Of a stretch of DNA of 62,675 bases, positions 45,322 to 54,684 are shown piece after piece. The stretch covers positions 1-62,675 of the forward strand of contig NZ_BCWD01000013.1 of NCBI RefSeq assembly GCF_001592085.1, read 5' to 3'. The stretch's first letter is position 1, and each line of letters begins with the position of its first letter. The notes under the pieces are model-generated. The model did no database searches and was not told the DNA's origin. It saw nothing but the letters and a program-made list of their open reading frames with translations. Origin of the DNA: Levilactobacillus senmaizukei DSM 21775 = NBRC 103853. GTDB taxonomy: Bacteria > Bacillota > Bacilli > Lactobacillales > Lactobacillaceae. The position numbers and the translations under genes were made by a program.

Positions 45322-45349
45322 AACCCAAATTTGAAAGGAAGTTCATCCA

Positions 45350-45913
45350 ATGACTACTAACACCATGACGATTGCCGACCGTTACGCTGCCGAACAGGCA
45401 CAAACCGAACATGACCACCACGTCCCAACCGCTGGGGCCATGACCAACCATATCTTAGCTAACCTCCACATTTCAATTGTGAAATTCCACCAAGTTCGTT
45501 GGTCCGTCAAGGGACCCCTGGCCGTCAGCGTTCGGGCCCTGCTCAATGACTACATTGCAACCTATCGTCGTCAATTCGATGCGTTGGGTGAATTGCTTTT
45601 AGATGAAGGCGAAATCGTCTCCACGACAACCAAGGAATTCCACGACTACAACATGTTACAGGAAGGCGGCGACAAGAAATATTTCGCCGCTGAAGACCAG
45701 ATTGACGAACTGGTCCACGACGCGGATACCCACAATCTCTTCATCGACCGGGCCATCAAGCTCGCCGAGAAGGAAGAACGCCCAGCTTTGGCAAGTTTCC
45801 TAACCGACCTGCGTGGCACGAATAACCACATTATCCGAGAACTCCAAGCCCTTCTGGGCAAAGATGCTCGCGACGGTCTCGATGAAGAAGACGATGACGA
45901 TGATGACGACTAA
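45350..45913 (+). CDS. Dps/ferritin-like protein with altered ferroxidase site
   Basis: 187 residues with the Dps four-helix bundle (about 28-170). Aligned to E. coli Dps, the two ferroxidase histidines correspond to Arg50 (VRW) and Arg62 (SVRALL), and Asp67 to Asn66; Asp77 and Glu81 are kept, with spacing identical to the E. coli protein. The C-terminus is an acidic tail ending in seven Asp. Canonical Dps oxidises and stores iron and shields DNA; this one may store or buffer metal without the usual H2O2-driven oxidation. Co-transcribed with the HMA chaperone. Confidence 0.85.
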   Translation: MTTNTMTIADRYAAEQAQTEHDHHVPTAGAMTNHILANLHISIVKFHQVRWSVKGPLAVSVRALLNDYIATYRRQFDALGELLLDEGEIVSTTTKEFHDYNMLQEGGDKKYFAAEDQIDELVHDADTHNLFIDRAIKLAEKEERPALASFLTDLRGTNNHIIRELQALLGKDARDGLDEEDDDDDDD

Positions 45914-45930
45914 CCGCTACTAACCAAGTT

Positions 45931-45972
45931 AAAGGCCCCGGCAACTCTCTGTGAGGAGTTACCGGGGCCTTT
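45931..45972. terminator. Bidirectional terminator
   Basis: AAAGGCCCCGGCAACTC and GAGTTACCGGGGCCTTT pair; it serves the Dps operon (+) and the GPH transporter (-). Confidence 0.9.
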
Positions 45973-45988
45973 AGTGTTCACTTCAATA

Positions 45989-47392
45989 TTAAGCTTGTGA
46001 TGATTCGTCGGCTTCGGCTTTCACCCGGCGTTCTTCAATAATCTTCATGCAGTCATGGAACTCGTCTTCCGTGTAATCATACTTGGCAAGTACCCAGAGC
46101 CGAAGTAACGACCCCAGCGCGGGTAGAATCGAAATAATCACGAAGAGTCCCGTGAGCGTCGTGCTGGATTGTGTGGTGTTGGCCTGATAACCAACCCCGG
46201 ACAATAGCAACCCGGTTAAGGCACCAGCCGCAGCAATGGCCACCTTGCTGGCAAAGGTTTGACCACCAAAAACGATGGCTTCACACCGCTTCCCGGTTTT
46301 AACTTCACTGTATTCCACCGTTTCGGCCAACATGGCAGAAATAATCGGACCAGTTGCCGAATAAAGCGTCTGCGTAATCGCCAGAAAGATAAAGACCGGC
46401 ACGACATGCCGATAGCCAGTGGCAAAGAACGCCACCCGCACGATGACGTCGGTAATCAAGAGCACCCGAAGAATGTGGAGTTTCTTAAAGCGTTTCGTCA
46501 GCAGCGGAATCAGGAAGAACCCGAGGGCACTGAACGTCCCAATCAACCCAAAGACACTCATCAAGTTAGCATTTAGGAGGTTGTAGGTAAAGAAGTAAAT
46601 GATAATACTGTTGACCATTTCCATAAAGATCTTGAGGAAGAACAACAGGAGAATCCGGAGCATGTACTTGTTCGCCTTCACGGAATCCACAATATCTTTG
46701 GTTGTGAGCTTCTCAGCCTTGGGGCTAACAACCCGTTCTTTGGTGAACTTGTAACCAATCTCCATCAGCACAAATCCAACGACCATCAGAATAGCCACAC
46801 TAATCATGTAGCTAGATGCTGGTGACCCATGCTGTTTGAAATAGGTCAGCATCATCGGTAGGATCAAACCAACCATCCCGATACCCCCGAAAACACCCAG
46901 GTTGGCAGTCGTCAACAGGTTCGTTCGAGCCTGACCATTCTTAGAAATAACGGTTGACAGTGACCAGAAAGGAATGTCGGAAAAGGCGTACAGCGTCCCC
47001 CACAGGATGTAGGTCACGCCGGCATACATAATCTTTCCACCCATACTGATGTCTGGGCTAATGAAACAGGTAACCGTCGACACGGCGACAAAAATTGGGG
47101 CAATCCGCATGTATTTCCGAAACTTCCCCGTGGTCGTCTTGTGCTTATCAATCCACCCGGAAACAACGGGATCGAAGACCGCATCCCACAGCCGGGCAAT
47201 CATGAAGATCGCACTGGCAATCACGGATGAAATTCCCACGATATCCGTGTAAAAAATCAGGATAAAGCTCCCGACTACCCCAAAACTAAAACACTGGCCA
47301 AAGCCGTATAAGAAGTAGGCGGCATACTCACTCGGCGCGACCGTTTGGCTCTGGTCATCGTCCTTTGGTAACGTTAAATCATTTTCCTTCAT
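45989..47392 (-). CDS. GPH-family glycoside-Na+/H+ symporter
   Basis: 467 residues with 12 membrane segments and the family motifs DAVFDPVVSGWIDKHKTTTGKF and LAETVEYSEVKTGKR. GPH transporters import beta-glucuronides, beta-galactosides, pentosides or similar sugars. It lies 15 bases after a GH2 glycosidase gene, so transporter and hydrolase likely handle the same glycoside. No regulator is encoded beside the operon. Confidence 0.9.
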   Translation of the reverse strand: MKENDLTLPKDDDQSQTVAPSEYAAYFLYGFGQCFSFGVVGSFILIFYTDIVGISSVIASAIFMIARLWDAVFDPVVSGWIDKHKTTTGKFRKYMRIAPIFVAVSTVTCFISPDISMGGKIMYAGVTYILWGTLYAFSDIPFWSLSTVISKNGQARTNLLTTANLGVFGGIGMVGLILPMMLTYFKQHGSPASSYMISVAILMVVGFVLMEIGYKFTKERVVSPKAEKLTTKDIVDSVKANKYMLRILLLFFLKIFMEMVNSIIIYFFTYNLLNANLMSVFGLIGTFSALGFFLIPLLTKRFKKLHILRVLLITDVIVRVAFFATGYRHVVPVFIFLAITQTLYSATGPIISAMLAETVEYSEVKTGKRCEAIVFGGQTFASKVAIAAAGALTGLLLSGVGYQANTTQSSTTLTGLFVIISILPALGSLLRLWVLAKYDYTEDEFHDCMKIIEERRVKAEADESSQA

Positions 47393-47407
47393 CGTTTTAT
47401 TCCCCCA

Positions 47408-49168
47408 CTAGTCAAAGACAAAGCCCGTCTGGTGCTCCGCCGTAAAGATCGCGTGAATTTGTTCTGGATCAATCTTGTACCGATGGTCATGGTCCAATAA
47501 ACCATTAACCTCCTGTTCCACATCGGAAAGCTGCGTGTAGCAGAAGCCGGCACAATTAGGAATGGCCATCACAGCCTGCGTTAACGCTTCGATCTTAGCA
47601 ACGACGTCCGTTTTAGACTGAATCCGGTCACCATAACCCCAAGAGTTGGCCTGCGCATTTTCTTCGTAGGCAATCCCACCATACTCACTGAGAATAAAGG
47701 GAACCGCCTGTTGCTGATAGCCATCGCAGAAGGTCCGCCGACCACTGGTTTGTGATGGCGACCCCTCATAGGTCGTTTTCAGGTCTGGATAGCTGGCCGT
47801 CAAGCGATCGGGATCGTTGTCGTAATCATGAACGGTGGCGACGTCGGTCTTTACCTGTTCCCAACCATCGTTACCAATGACCAGGCGCGTTGGATCGTAG
47901 GCCTTGGTCAGGTCGACGAGGCCATCGACAAAGGCCTGTTCCGCCGGTTGATGGGCGATTTCGTTGACCCCCCAGGACTCATTCATTAAGACATAGGTGA
48001 TCACCGCTGGATGGTTGATATGCTTGGCGATGAAGGCTGGCAACTCTGCCTGAAAGTTTGCCATCATCGTTGGGCTAAACTCAAACGGACTCGGCATTTC
48101 TGCCCAGGTATATAGACCTTTCGCGTCACAGAGATAGAGCAGCCGGTGGCTACCCACGTGTTGATGCAGTCGATGACCGTTAAAGCCCATTTCCTTAATC
48201 TTATCGACGTCGGCAGCATCACCCGCAACCGGGGCGCTGAGGCCATTGTGTCGGTCGTACCCCTGATTCAAGACTAACTTCTGGTAGATTCGCTGATCGT
48301 TGACCAAGATATCATGACCGCGAGTTTCAATTCCCCGCATCCCAAAGTAACTGTCAATATGGTCCGTTACTTGGCCACGGTCCAAGACTTCCAATGATAG
48401 ATCATAGAGGTCCGGCGTCTCTGGCGTCCAATAATGAAGTCGAAAGTTCGCTTGGTTATCGCTGACATCCAAGGCAAACTTGGCGCGACCGTTCTTGACG
48501 GAAACCGTAGCCGTCGTGATCAGCTGACCGGCATAGCGGGCCGTCGCTCGAACCTCGACTGCCGCCGGCGCGTCCAACTCCAAGTCCAGATTCAAGGATG
48601 CCCGGTGAATTTCTGGCAAGGCGGTAAAACTCGTCACGTAATGTTCTCCGGTAAATTCCAACCAAACATTTTGCCAAATGCCAATGGTCCGCGTGTACCA
48701 GCACAAGAAGTTTTGATCCTTCCAGCTCTGCTTGCCGATCGGCTGCGTCGTTAAATTATGGTCAACAACCTTCACGATCAACTCATTCGTAGCCATCAGC
48801 CAATTCGTGACGTCGAGGGTAAATGGCGTATGACCACCCCGGTGATGCCCGATATGTTGGCCATTAAGCCAAATGTCACATTCGTAATCGACCGCTTCAA
48901 AGTTTAAGAGCGCCCGCTGCTGATCCTGTAAGTCGGCCGCAAATTCCCGACGATACCAGATGACCGGGTAATATGTCGTGAGGTCCAGCCCAGAAACGGG
49001 AAAAGTTGGACTACTAGGAACTTGGATTTGCCGGTCAAATTGATCCGCCGTTGGCGGCATTATGTAATCGTTTTCATTTTCAACCAATAAACAATCCCAC
49101 TGTCCGTTCAGGTCAAGCCACTCTTGACGGATCTGCTGGGGATTGGGAAATGCTAATCTATCCAACAC
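47408..49168 (-). CDS. Glycoside hydrolase family 2 (beta-glucuronidase-like)
   Basis: 586 residues with the three GH2 parts: sugar-binding domain (about 15-175, NFEAVDYECDIWLNGQHIG), Ig-like domain (about 180-275) and TIM barrel (about 280-586). The acid/base Glu is in LMNESWG and the nucleophile Glu in LSEYGG. GH2 covers beta-glucuronidase, beta-galactosidase and beta-mannosidase; beta-glucuronide or a related plant glycoside is a guess from resemblance and the GPH partner. No signal peptide, so it acts inside the cell. The start is GTG at 49168 (or TTG next to it), after GAGGTGA. Confidence 0.88.
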   Translation of the reverse strand: MLDRLAFPNPQQIRQEWLDLNGQWDCLLVENENDYIMPPTADQFDRQIQVPSSPTFPVSGLDLTTYYPVIWYRREFAADLQDQQRALLNFEAVDYECDIWLNGQHIGHHRGGHTPFTLDVTNWLMATNELIVKVVDHNLTTQPIGKQSWKDQNFLCWYTRTIGIWQNVWLEFTGEHYVTSFTALPEIHRASLNLDLELDAPAAVEVRATARYAGQLITTATVSVKNGRAKFALDVSDNQANFRLHYWTPETPDLYDLSLEVLDRGQVTDHIDSYFGMRGIETRGHDILVNDQRIYQKLVLNQGYDRHNGLSAPVAGDAADVDKIKEMGFNGHRLHQHVGSHRLLYLCDAKGLYTWAEMPSPFEFSPTMMANFQAELPAFIAKHINHPAVITYVLMNESWGVNEIAHQPAEQAFVDGLVDLTKAYDPTRLVIGNDGWEQVKTDVATVHDYDNDPDRLTASYPDLKTTYEGSPSQTSGRRTFCDGYQQQAVPFILSEYGGIAYEENAQANSWGYGDRIQSKTDVVAKIEALTQAVMAIPNCAGFCYTQLSDVEQEVNGLLDHDHRYKIDPEQIHAIFTAEHQTGFVFD

Positions 49169-49541
49169 TAATCACCTCATTAACTGTCAGCACGTGCCAC
49201 CTGTTTCAGCACCAGAGAAAAGCGTACCAATTTTAGATCATCCTGTCAAACCAACACACCCGCCTTTATTTCATTCGGCATAATCAGTTCATCAGAGTTA
49301 ATCATCCCCACCAGTAACGATCGGGCTTATTTGTTGTCAAAATGCCATTTTAAATCGTTTTATCTTTGTGATCTATTAAAAATCTAACAGATTTCCCAAT
49401 AATTCTCAGCCCTTCACACCATCAGAATGTAAATTTAACGAACGTTTAATTCCGGTATACCAATTATTCAATTAACGATTTTTCGCCCGCACCTCTTTTC
49501 ATTGGCAATTTATTTCAAAAAAGCTCAAATTATTTGTCCCG
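49169..49541. other. Divergent promoter region of the GH2 operon
   Basis: No gene. It holds a near-palindrome ATTTAACG-AA-CGTTTAAT (49433-49450) and the palindrome GGTATACC (49454-49461). Either could be an operator of the glycoside operon; the regulator is not in the window. Confidence 0.35.
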
Positions 49542-49560
49542 ACTTGATTCGCATCAAGTT
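49542..49560. promoter_or_regulatory. Metal-regulon operator, copy 2
   Basis: ACTTGA-N6-TCAAGTT repeats the palindrome found before the HMA/Dps operon, with the same arms and spacer length. It overlaps the -35 region; the -10 is CATAAT near 49581. Confidence 0.75.
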
Positions 49561-49648
49561 AATTTGTTTGAATCCACGGCATAATGGAAACATCAACAAG
49601 AACAACAAGTCTTGAAAAAATCGACTTCACAGAAAGGATCGTTTATTT

Positions 49649-51550
49649 ATGGCTATTCAACGTTATATCTATTCCCACACTAATCCCATTACCTTTTGGT
49701 CGGCCGGCCTCATCATCTTCGGCTTCCTGAACGCCTGGTTCACCAAAATCCCGTATATCACGGATACGGCCTGGATCATTGCCTCCGTCATTGCCGCAGC
49801 TCCGATCGTCCTGCGAGCCATCAGTGCCTTGAAGGCCAAGGTCTTCAGTATTGAACTCTTGGTCGGTATCGCCGTTATTGGGGCCTTTGCCATTGGTGAA
49901 TTTGAAGAATCCGCCATCGTCACCTTCCTCTTCCTCTTTGGTTCCTACCTAGAACAAAAGACGCTGGCCAAGACCCGCGGCGCCATTCAATCACTGACGG
50001 AGATGGCCCCAACAACCGCCCAACTGGTCACTAACGATGGGACGACCGAAGAAGTCGACGTGGATGACCTGGAAGAAGGCAACATTGTCTTGGTTAAAGC
50101 CGGGGGCCAAGTCCCCGTCGATGGTCAGGTCGTCGATGGTTCTGGCTACGTAAACGAAGCCTCCATTACCGGTGAATCTCGTCCTATTAACAAGGGCAAC
50201 GGCGACGGCGTTTACTCCGGCGCCATGGTTGAAAGTGGCACAATTCAGGTCAAGGCGACCCAAGTTGGTGACGAAACCACCTTCTCCAAGATTATTGAAC
50301 TGGTCGAAGAAGCCCAAGATACCAAGTCACCTGCCGAAAAGTTTATTGATAAATTTGCCCAATACTACACGCCAGCCGTCCTGGTCATTGCCATTTTGGT
50401 CTTCGTATTCTCACGGGACCTCAAGCTGGCGATCACCGTCCTGGTTCTGGGTTGCCCTGGCGCCCTAGTTATCGGGGCCCCCGTTTCCAACGTTGCCGGA
50501 ATCGGTAACGGCGCTAAGAACGGCATCCTAATCAAAGGGGGCGACGTCGTTGACAGTCTGGCCAAGGTCGATACCTTAGTCTTCGACAAGACCGGGACCC
50601 TAACCACTGGTAAGATGACCGTTGCTGGTGTTCAAAGCTACACCGATGACCAATCATTATTAGCCGGCGTGGCCCAAGTTGAACAAACCTCCGACCATCC
50701 CCTGGCGCAAGCCATCACCGCTCATCTGGCCAATCACGTCGCCACCGATGCTAAAACCATTGAGACCGAGACCGTTAAAGGCCGTGGGATGATTGGCCAA
50801 TGGCATGACCACGACCTGTACGTCGGGAATGCCGCCTTACTCAAGGATCATGACATCACATTATCGGCCGACCAACTCAGTGACCTCCATGACATGCAAG
50901 ACGACGGTCAATCCACGGTATTAGTGGGTTACCAAGGCAAATTAGCCTTTATCTTAGGCGTCGCTGACACGGTTCGTGATGAGGTGCCCGCTGCCCTAGC
51001 CGCTCTAAAGCGCCAAGGTATCAAGCACTTGGTTATGTTAACGGGTGACAACCAAGCGACCGCCCAAGCCGTGGCCAAGTCACTAGGGATTGACGAGGTC
51101 CATGCCGACCTCTTGCCATCCGATAAGGTCACCTTCGTTAAGAAGTTTCAAGACATGGGTCGTCACGTCGCCTTCGTTGGTGATGGGATTAACGACAGTC
51201 CTTCCTTAGCCACCGCCAACATTGGTATCGCCATGGGGGGCGGGACCGACGTCGCCATTGAAACAGCCGACGTGGTCCTGATGCAATCCAGCTTTACGGC
51301 CCTGAACCATGCCGTTGGCCTAGCCAAAAAAACTTCCGCTAACACTAAAGAAAATATCACCATTGCCATTCTGACCGTGGCCTTCCTGTTAATCGGTTTG
51401 GTTTACGGCTACATCTACATGGCTAGTGGGATGTTTGTCCACGAAGCTTCCATCCTAGTGGTTATCTTCAACGCTATGCGGCTCATCCGCTACCGGCCAC
51501 GGGTTGCCAAGGCACCTAAGCCCGTTACTCAACAACTTGTCACAAACTAA
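49649..51550 (+). CDS. P1B-type heavy-metal ATPase with CPG motif
   Basis: 633 residues and eight membrane segments, with no N-terminal metal-binding domain. Actuator TGES (about 174-177), phosphorylated Asp313 in DKTGT and hinge GDGIND are intact. The membrane metal motif is Cys269-Pro-Gly (codons TGC CCT GGC) where CPC, CPH or SPC are usual, so metal specificity cannot be assigned to a standard subgroup. AAAGGAT precedes the ATG. The promoter carries the palindrome shared with the HMA chaperone/Dps operon 4.5 kb upstream. Confidence 0.88.
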   Translation: MAIQRYIYSHTNPITFWSAGLIIFGFLNAWFTKIPYITDTAWIIASVIAAAPIVLRAISALKAKVFSIELLVGIAVIGAFAIGEFEESAIVTFLFLFGSYLEQKTLAKTRGAIQSLTEMAPTTAQLVTNDGTTEEVDVDDLEEGNIVLVKAGGQVPVDGQVVDGSGYVNEASITGESRPINKGNGDGVYSGAMVESGTIQVKATQVGDETTFSKIIELVEEAQDTKSPAEKFIDKFAQYYTPAVLVIAILVFVFSRDLKLAITVLVLGCPGALVIGAPVSNVAGIGNGAKNGILIKGGDVVDSLAKVDTLVFDKTGTLTTGKMTVAGVQSYTDDQSLLAGVAQVEQTSDHPLAQAITAHLANHVATDAKTIETETVKGRGMIGQWHDHDLYVGNAALLKDHDITLSADQLSDLHDMQDDGQSTVLVGYQGKLAFILGVADTVRDEVPAALAALKRQGIKHLVMLTGDNQATAQAVAKSLGIDEVHADLLPSDKVTFVKKFQDMGRHVAFVGDGINDSPSLATANIGIAMGGGTDVAIETADVVLMQSSFTALNHAVGLAKKTSANTKENITIAILTVAFLLIGLVYGYIYMASGMFVHEASILVVIFNAMRLIRYRPRVAKAPKPVTQQLVTN

Positions 51551-51566
51551 CTCAGCCTAGCAAATC

Positions 51567-51604
51567 AAAAACGGCCCTCACTAAACTTGGTGGGGGCCGT
51601 TTTA
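51567..51604. terminator. Terminator of the P1B ATPase gene
   Basis: AAAACGGCCCTCACTAA and TTGGTGGGGGCCGTTTT pair. Confidence 0.85.
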
Positions 51605-51680
51605 CGTGAACGACTATTACAAAAAAAGTGGCACCCGCTATTGGGGATACCACTAACAATAATCTATTTTATTAATGAGC

Positions 51681-52484
51681 CTACTTCGTAAAAGTCCACT
51701 TAGCAGCTGGGGCAACACCGGCCTTGACGGCAACGACCTTGTTCTTGCTGTTAACGACCTTGAACTTCTTAGCAGAAGTGAAACGCAGGTAAACGGTCTT
51801 CTTAGCCTTAGAACCCTTAGGGGTATACGTAATCTTCCAGAACGTTGGTGTCTTAGCACTAACACTGTACTTAGCGTAAGAAACTAAGGTCTTAACCTTT
51901 TTACCGTTCTTGTAAAGATATTCGTTCAGACCAGACTTTTGACTGAAGACCCACTTTTGCGAGTACTTGTTAGCCTTGTTAGACTTCCAAGTCCCAGTAG
52001 GCGTTTTGACCGTGAACTTAGCGGTGCTCTTCTTAGTCGTGGCCTTCTTAGTGGATTTCTTAGTCGTCTTTTTCGTAGCCTTCTTGGTCGTGGTTGCGGC
52101 CTTCTTAGCAGCGGCAGCTTCGACGCGGATGATCCGGTAGAAGGACGTCTTCGTCTTAGGGTTCGTTGCATAAACGTAAACGTTAGCGTTCTTCTTCAGC
52201 TTCTTGGACAACTTAACCGAGAACTTCCCCGTCTTCTTAGAAGCAGTACCACTAGCCAAGTTCTTCTTAGCCTTCTTCGTGGCTTTAACCGTAATCTTTG
52301 AGCCCTTCGTTGCCGTCCCCGAAACTTTGGTGGTTGACGTACGAATCGTCTTAACGTTCAAGCTTGGCCCCACGTGAGTTGCCGCGTGAGCAGTCGTGGC
52401 TGACGTTACGGCCGTTGCTGGTACCACTGCACCTACCGTGGCCAACGTTACCAACCCGGTCAAAGCAATCATAAACTTCTTCAT
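51681..52484 (-). CDS. Secreted Lys/Thr-rich protein with Ig-like domain
   Basis: 267 residues: signal peptide (cleaved near AHA, about 34), a bacterial Ig-like beta domain (about 40-122, TTKVSGTATKGSKITVKATKK), a very basic Lys/Thr repeat linker (about 125-157) and a C-terminal domain (about 160-267) rich in Tyr, Trp and Lys (GTWKSNKANKYSQKWVF). No LPXTG or LysM. The strong positive charge suggests electrostatic binding to teichoic acid. Function not recognised. Confidence 0.75.
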   Translation of the reverse strand: MKKFMIALTGLVTLATVGAVVPATAVTSATTAHAATHVGPSLNVKTIRTSTTKVSGTATKGSKITVKATKKAKKNLASGTASKKTGKFSVKLSKKLKKNANVYVYATNPKTKTSFYRIIRVEAAAAKKAATTTKKATKKTTKKSTKKATTKKSTAKFTVKTPTGTWKSNKANKYSQKWVFSQKSGLNEYLYKNGKKVKTLVSYAKYSVSAKTPTFWKITYTPKGSKAKKTVYLRFTSAKKFKVVNSKNKVVAVKAGVAPAAKWTFTK

Positions 52485-53072
52485 TATATCCTGACCCCTT
52501 AATCGGCCGACAGTTCGGTGCCGGCACTTTATTTTCTAACCGCCTCATAGTATAACAGCTTTCAACCTTAATTGAACCCGGTTTCATGCGGTTTTTAGTC
52601 TTTTTTAATAAGGCTTAAAATTAGCTTAGCATCCACTTAGTTTAGAAGAGAATGGTTTACATCCCACATTGTCAAAGACTGCCACAACAGCCCCTTGTCG
52701 GCCAAGTTGGTTGTTGCAATTGTCCAACACCAATCACGTGTCTTTTTCCACCTGATTTGCTAGACTAACGTCAGATTAGTCGATCGACCAGTGACCGGAA
52801 GCAAGTCGTTTTCATATCCCCACGGCAAAAACTGTTTTGCTTTCATGAAACCAGCACTTGGCTGAAAGCGTTGATTTTAAGCCAATGCAACCGGTTGTCC
52901 TAATTTTAATTTCTTGCTTTAAAATTGTCGCGTTTCATTTGAAAGTAGCGTATAATGAACCTTCGAAGTGGTCTAGACACTCGTCGGCCACACCTGCTTG
53001 GCCCATTCGGCTGGGTGGGTTCAGTCCTGTTAAATAACCTCATTAAACTCACACTTAAGGAGTGACGAATCC
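52485..53072. other. zwf upstream region
   Basis: No gene. A -10 TATAAT at 52951-52956 with a poorly conserved -35 probably starts zwf, giving a leader of about 110 bases. The leader contains a GC-rich hairpin around 52995-53020. The left part (52600-52900) shows nothing I can name. Confidence 0.4.
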
Positions 53073-54560
53073 GTGGCAACTGAACGTACCGCATTATTCA
53101 TGTTCTTTGGAGGCACTGGTGACTTAGCTTACCGGAAGCTCTACCCAAGTCTGTTTAACTTATATCACAAAGGTAACTTACGGTCCCATTTCGCTGTTAT
53201 CGGGACTTCCCGGCAAACGTTAGACGATGAAAAGTTCCGCGCTGCCATCAAGAAATCATTGGCAGATAGTGGCGAACGCGCCGACTCCAAAGAAGCCAGC
53301 GACTTTATCTCCCATTTCTACTATCAAGCACATGACGTCACGGACACAGCCCACTATTCCGTTTTAAAGGAATTGGCTGACAAATTGGACAAGAAGTACA
53401 AGTTACAAGGTAACCGGATCTTCTACCTGTCCATGGCCCCACAATTCTTCGGCACGATTGCTCAAGATTTGCGGTCCCAAGGCTTAATGTCTGATACCGA
53501 AGAGGCCTTCAACCGCTTGGTAATCGAAAAGCCATTCGGTCGCGACTTTGACTCTGCAAAACAATTAAACGATGCCCTCAGCAAGTCCTTCGATGAAGAA
53601 CAAATCTTCCGAATTGACCACTACCTGGGTAAGGAAATGATTCAAAACATCGAAGCCCTACGCTTCGGTAACACCCTGGTTGAATCCCTTTGGAACAACC
53701 GTTACATCGATAACATCCAGGTCACGCTGTCCGAAAAGCTTGGGGTTGAAGAACGGGCTTCCTACTATGATAACAGTGGGGCTCTGCGAGATATGGTTCA
53801 AAACCACATCATGCAAATTGTTTCCCTGTTAGCCATGGAACAACCCGTTGCCTTCACGGATACCGATATTCGAGCTGAAAAAGTGAAAGCCTTACGGAGC
53901 TTGCGGGTCTACAATGTTGCTGACGCTGCAACCAACTTCGTCCGCGGCCAATATGGGTCGATCAACGACCAAGCCGACTATCGTCATGAAGACAACGTTC
54001 CTCACGATTCAACGACGGAAACCTTCGTTGCCGGCAAGCTCTTGTTCGATAACTACCGTTGGTCTGGCACCCCATTCTACATCCGAACCGGGAAGATGTT
54101 AGCCGACAAATTTACCCGAGTGGATGTCGTCTTCAAGAAGCCATTGGTTGATATCTTTGCCTTCCCACAAGCACCGAACGCCCCTCTGGCCGCCAACGTC
54201 TTGACGATCTTCGTTGAGCCACACGCTGGGTTCTCCTTACAATTGAATGCAAAGACCAACGATGCTCTGTTCCAAACGGAACCAATCAAGTTGGACTACC
54301 TGGTTGATGCTGAAAAGTCTAAGGAAACGCCAGAACCTTACGAACGTCTGTTGCATGACGTTTTGAAGGGCGACGGGACCAACTTCTCAAGCTGGCCAGA
54401 AGTCTCCTACGCTTGGAAGTTCGTGGACCAAATTCGACGGGTTTGGGACTTACAAGAACCACAATTCCCTAACTACACGCCACATTCAATGGGGCCTGCA
54501 GCCGCTGAAGAACTGATCCAACGCGATCATCGCGAATGGGTCTACCGTTTAAACAACTAG
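53073..54560 (+). CDS. zwf: Glucose-6-phosphate 1-dehydrogenase
   Basis: 495 residues. Oxidises glucose 6-phosphate to 6-phosphogluconolactone, the entry to the phosphoketolase pathway. The nucleotide-binding motif GGTGDLAYRKLYPSLFNL and active-site RIDHYLGKE are intact. The GTG start follows AAGGAGTG. Its pathway partner gnd is 1.2 kb downstream in the same direction, separated by ElaA and MarR genes. Confidence 0.96.
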   Translation: MATERTALFMFFGGTGDLAYRKLYPSLFNLYHKGNLRSHFAVIGTSRQTLDDEKFRAAIKKSLADSGERADSKEASDFISHFYYQAHDVTDTAHYSVLKELADKLDKKYKLQGNRIFYLSMAPQFFGTIAQDLRSQGLMSDTEEAFNRLVIEKPFGRDFDSAKQLNDALSKSFDEEQIFRIDHYLGKEMIQNIEALRFGNTLVESLWNNRYIDNIQVTLSEKLGVEERASYYDNSGALRDMVQNHIMQIVSLLAMEQPVAFTDTDIRAEKVKALRSLRVYNVADAATNFVRGQYGSINDQADYRHEDNVPHDSTTETFVAGKLLFDNYRWSGTPFYIRTGKMLADKFTRVDVVFKKPLVDIFAFPQAPNAPLAANVLTIFVEPHAGFSLQLNAKTNDALFQTEPIKLDYLVDAEKSKETPEPYERLLHDVLKGDGTNFSSWPEVSYAWKFVDQIRRVWDLQEPQFPNYTPHSMGPAAAEELIQRDHREWVYRLNN

Positions 54561-54639
54561 TCGTCCTGGCATTGGTCGACAGCTAGAGAAATTAAAATTG
54601 ATTAGTGAGGACCAAGGCATAACTTGGTTTTCTACAGAT

Positions 54640-54677
54640 AAAGGCGTTGCAGTCATCAATGATTGCAGCGCCTTTTT
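54640..54677. terminator. Bidirectional terminator
   Basis: AAAGGCGTTGCAGTCAT and ATGATTGCAGCGCCTTT pair, between zwf (+) and elaA (-). Confidence 0.9.
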
Positions 54678-54684
54678 AGTTAAT

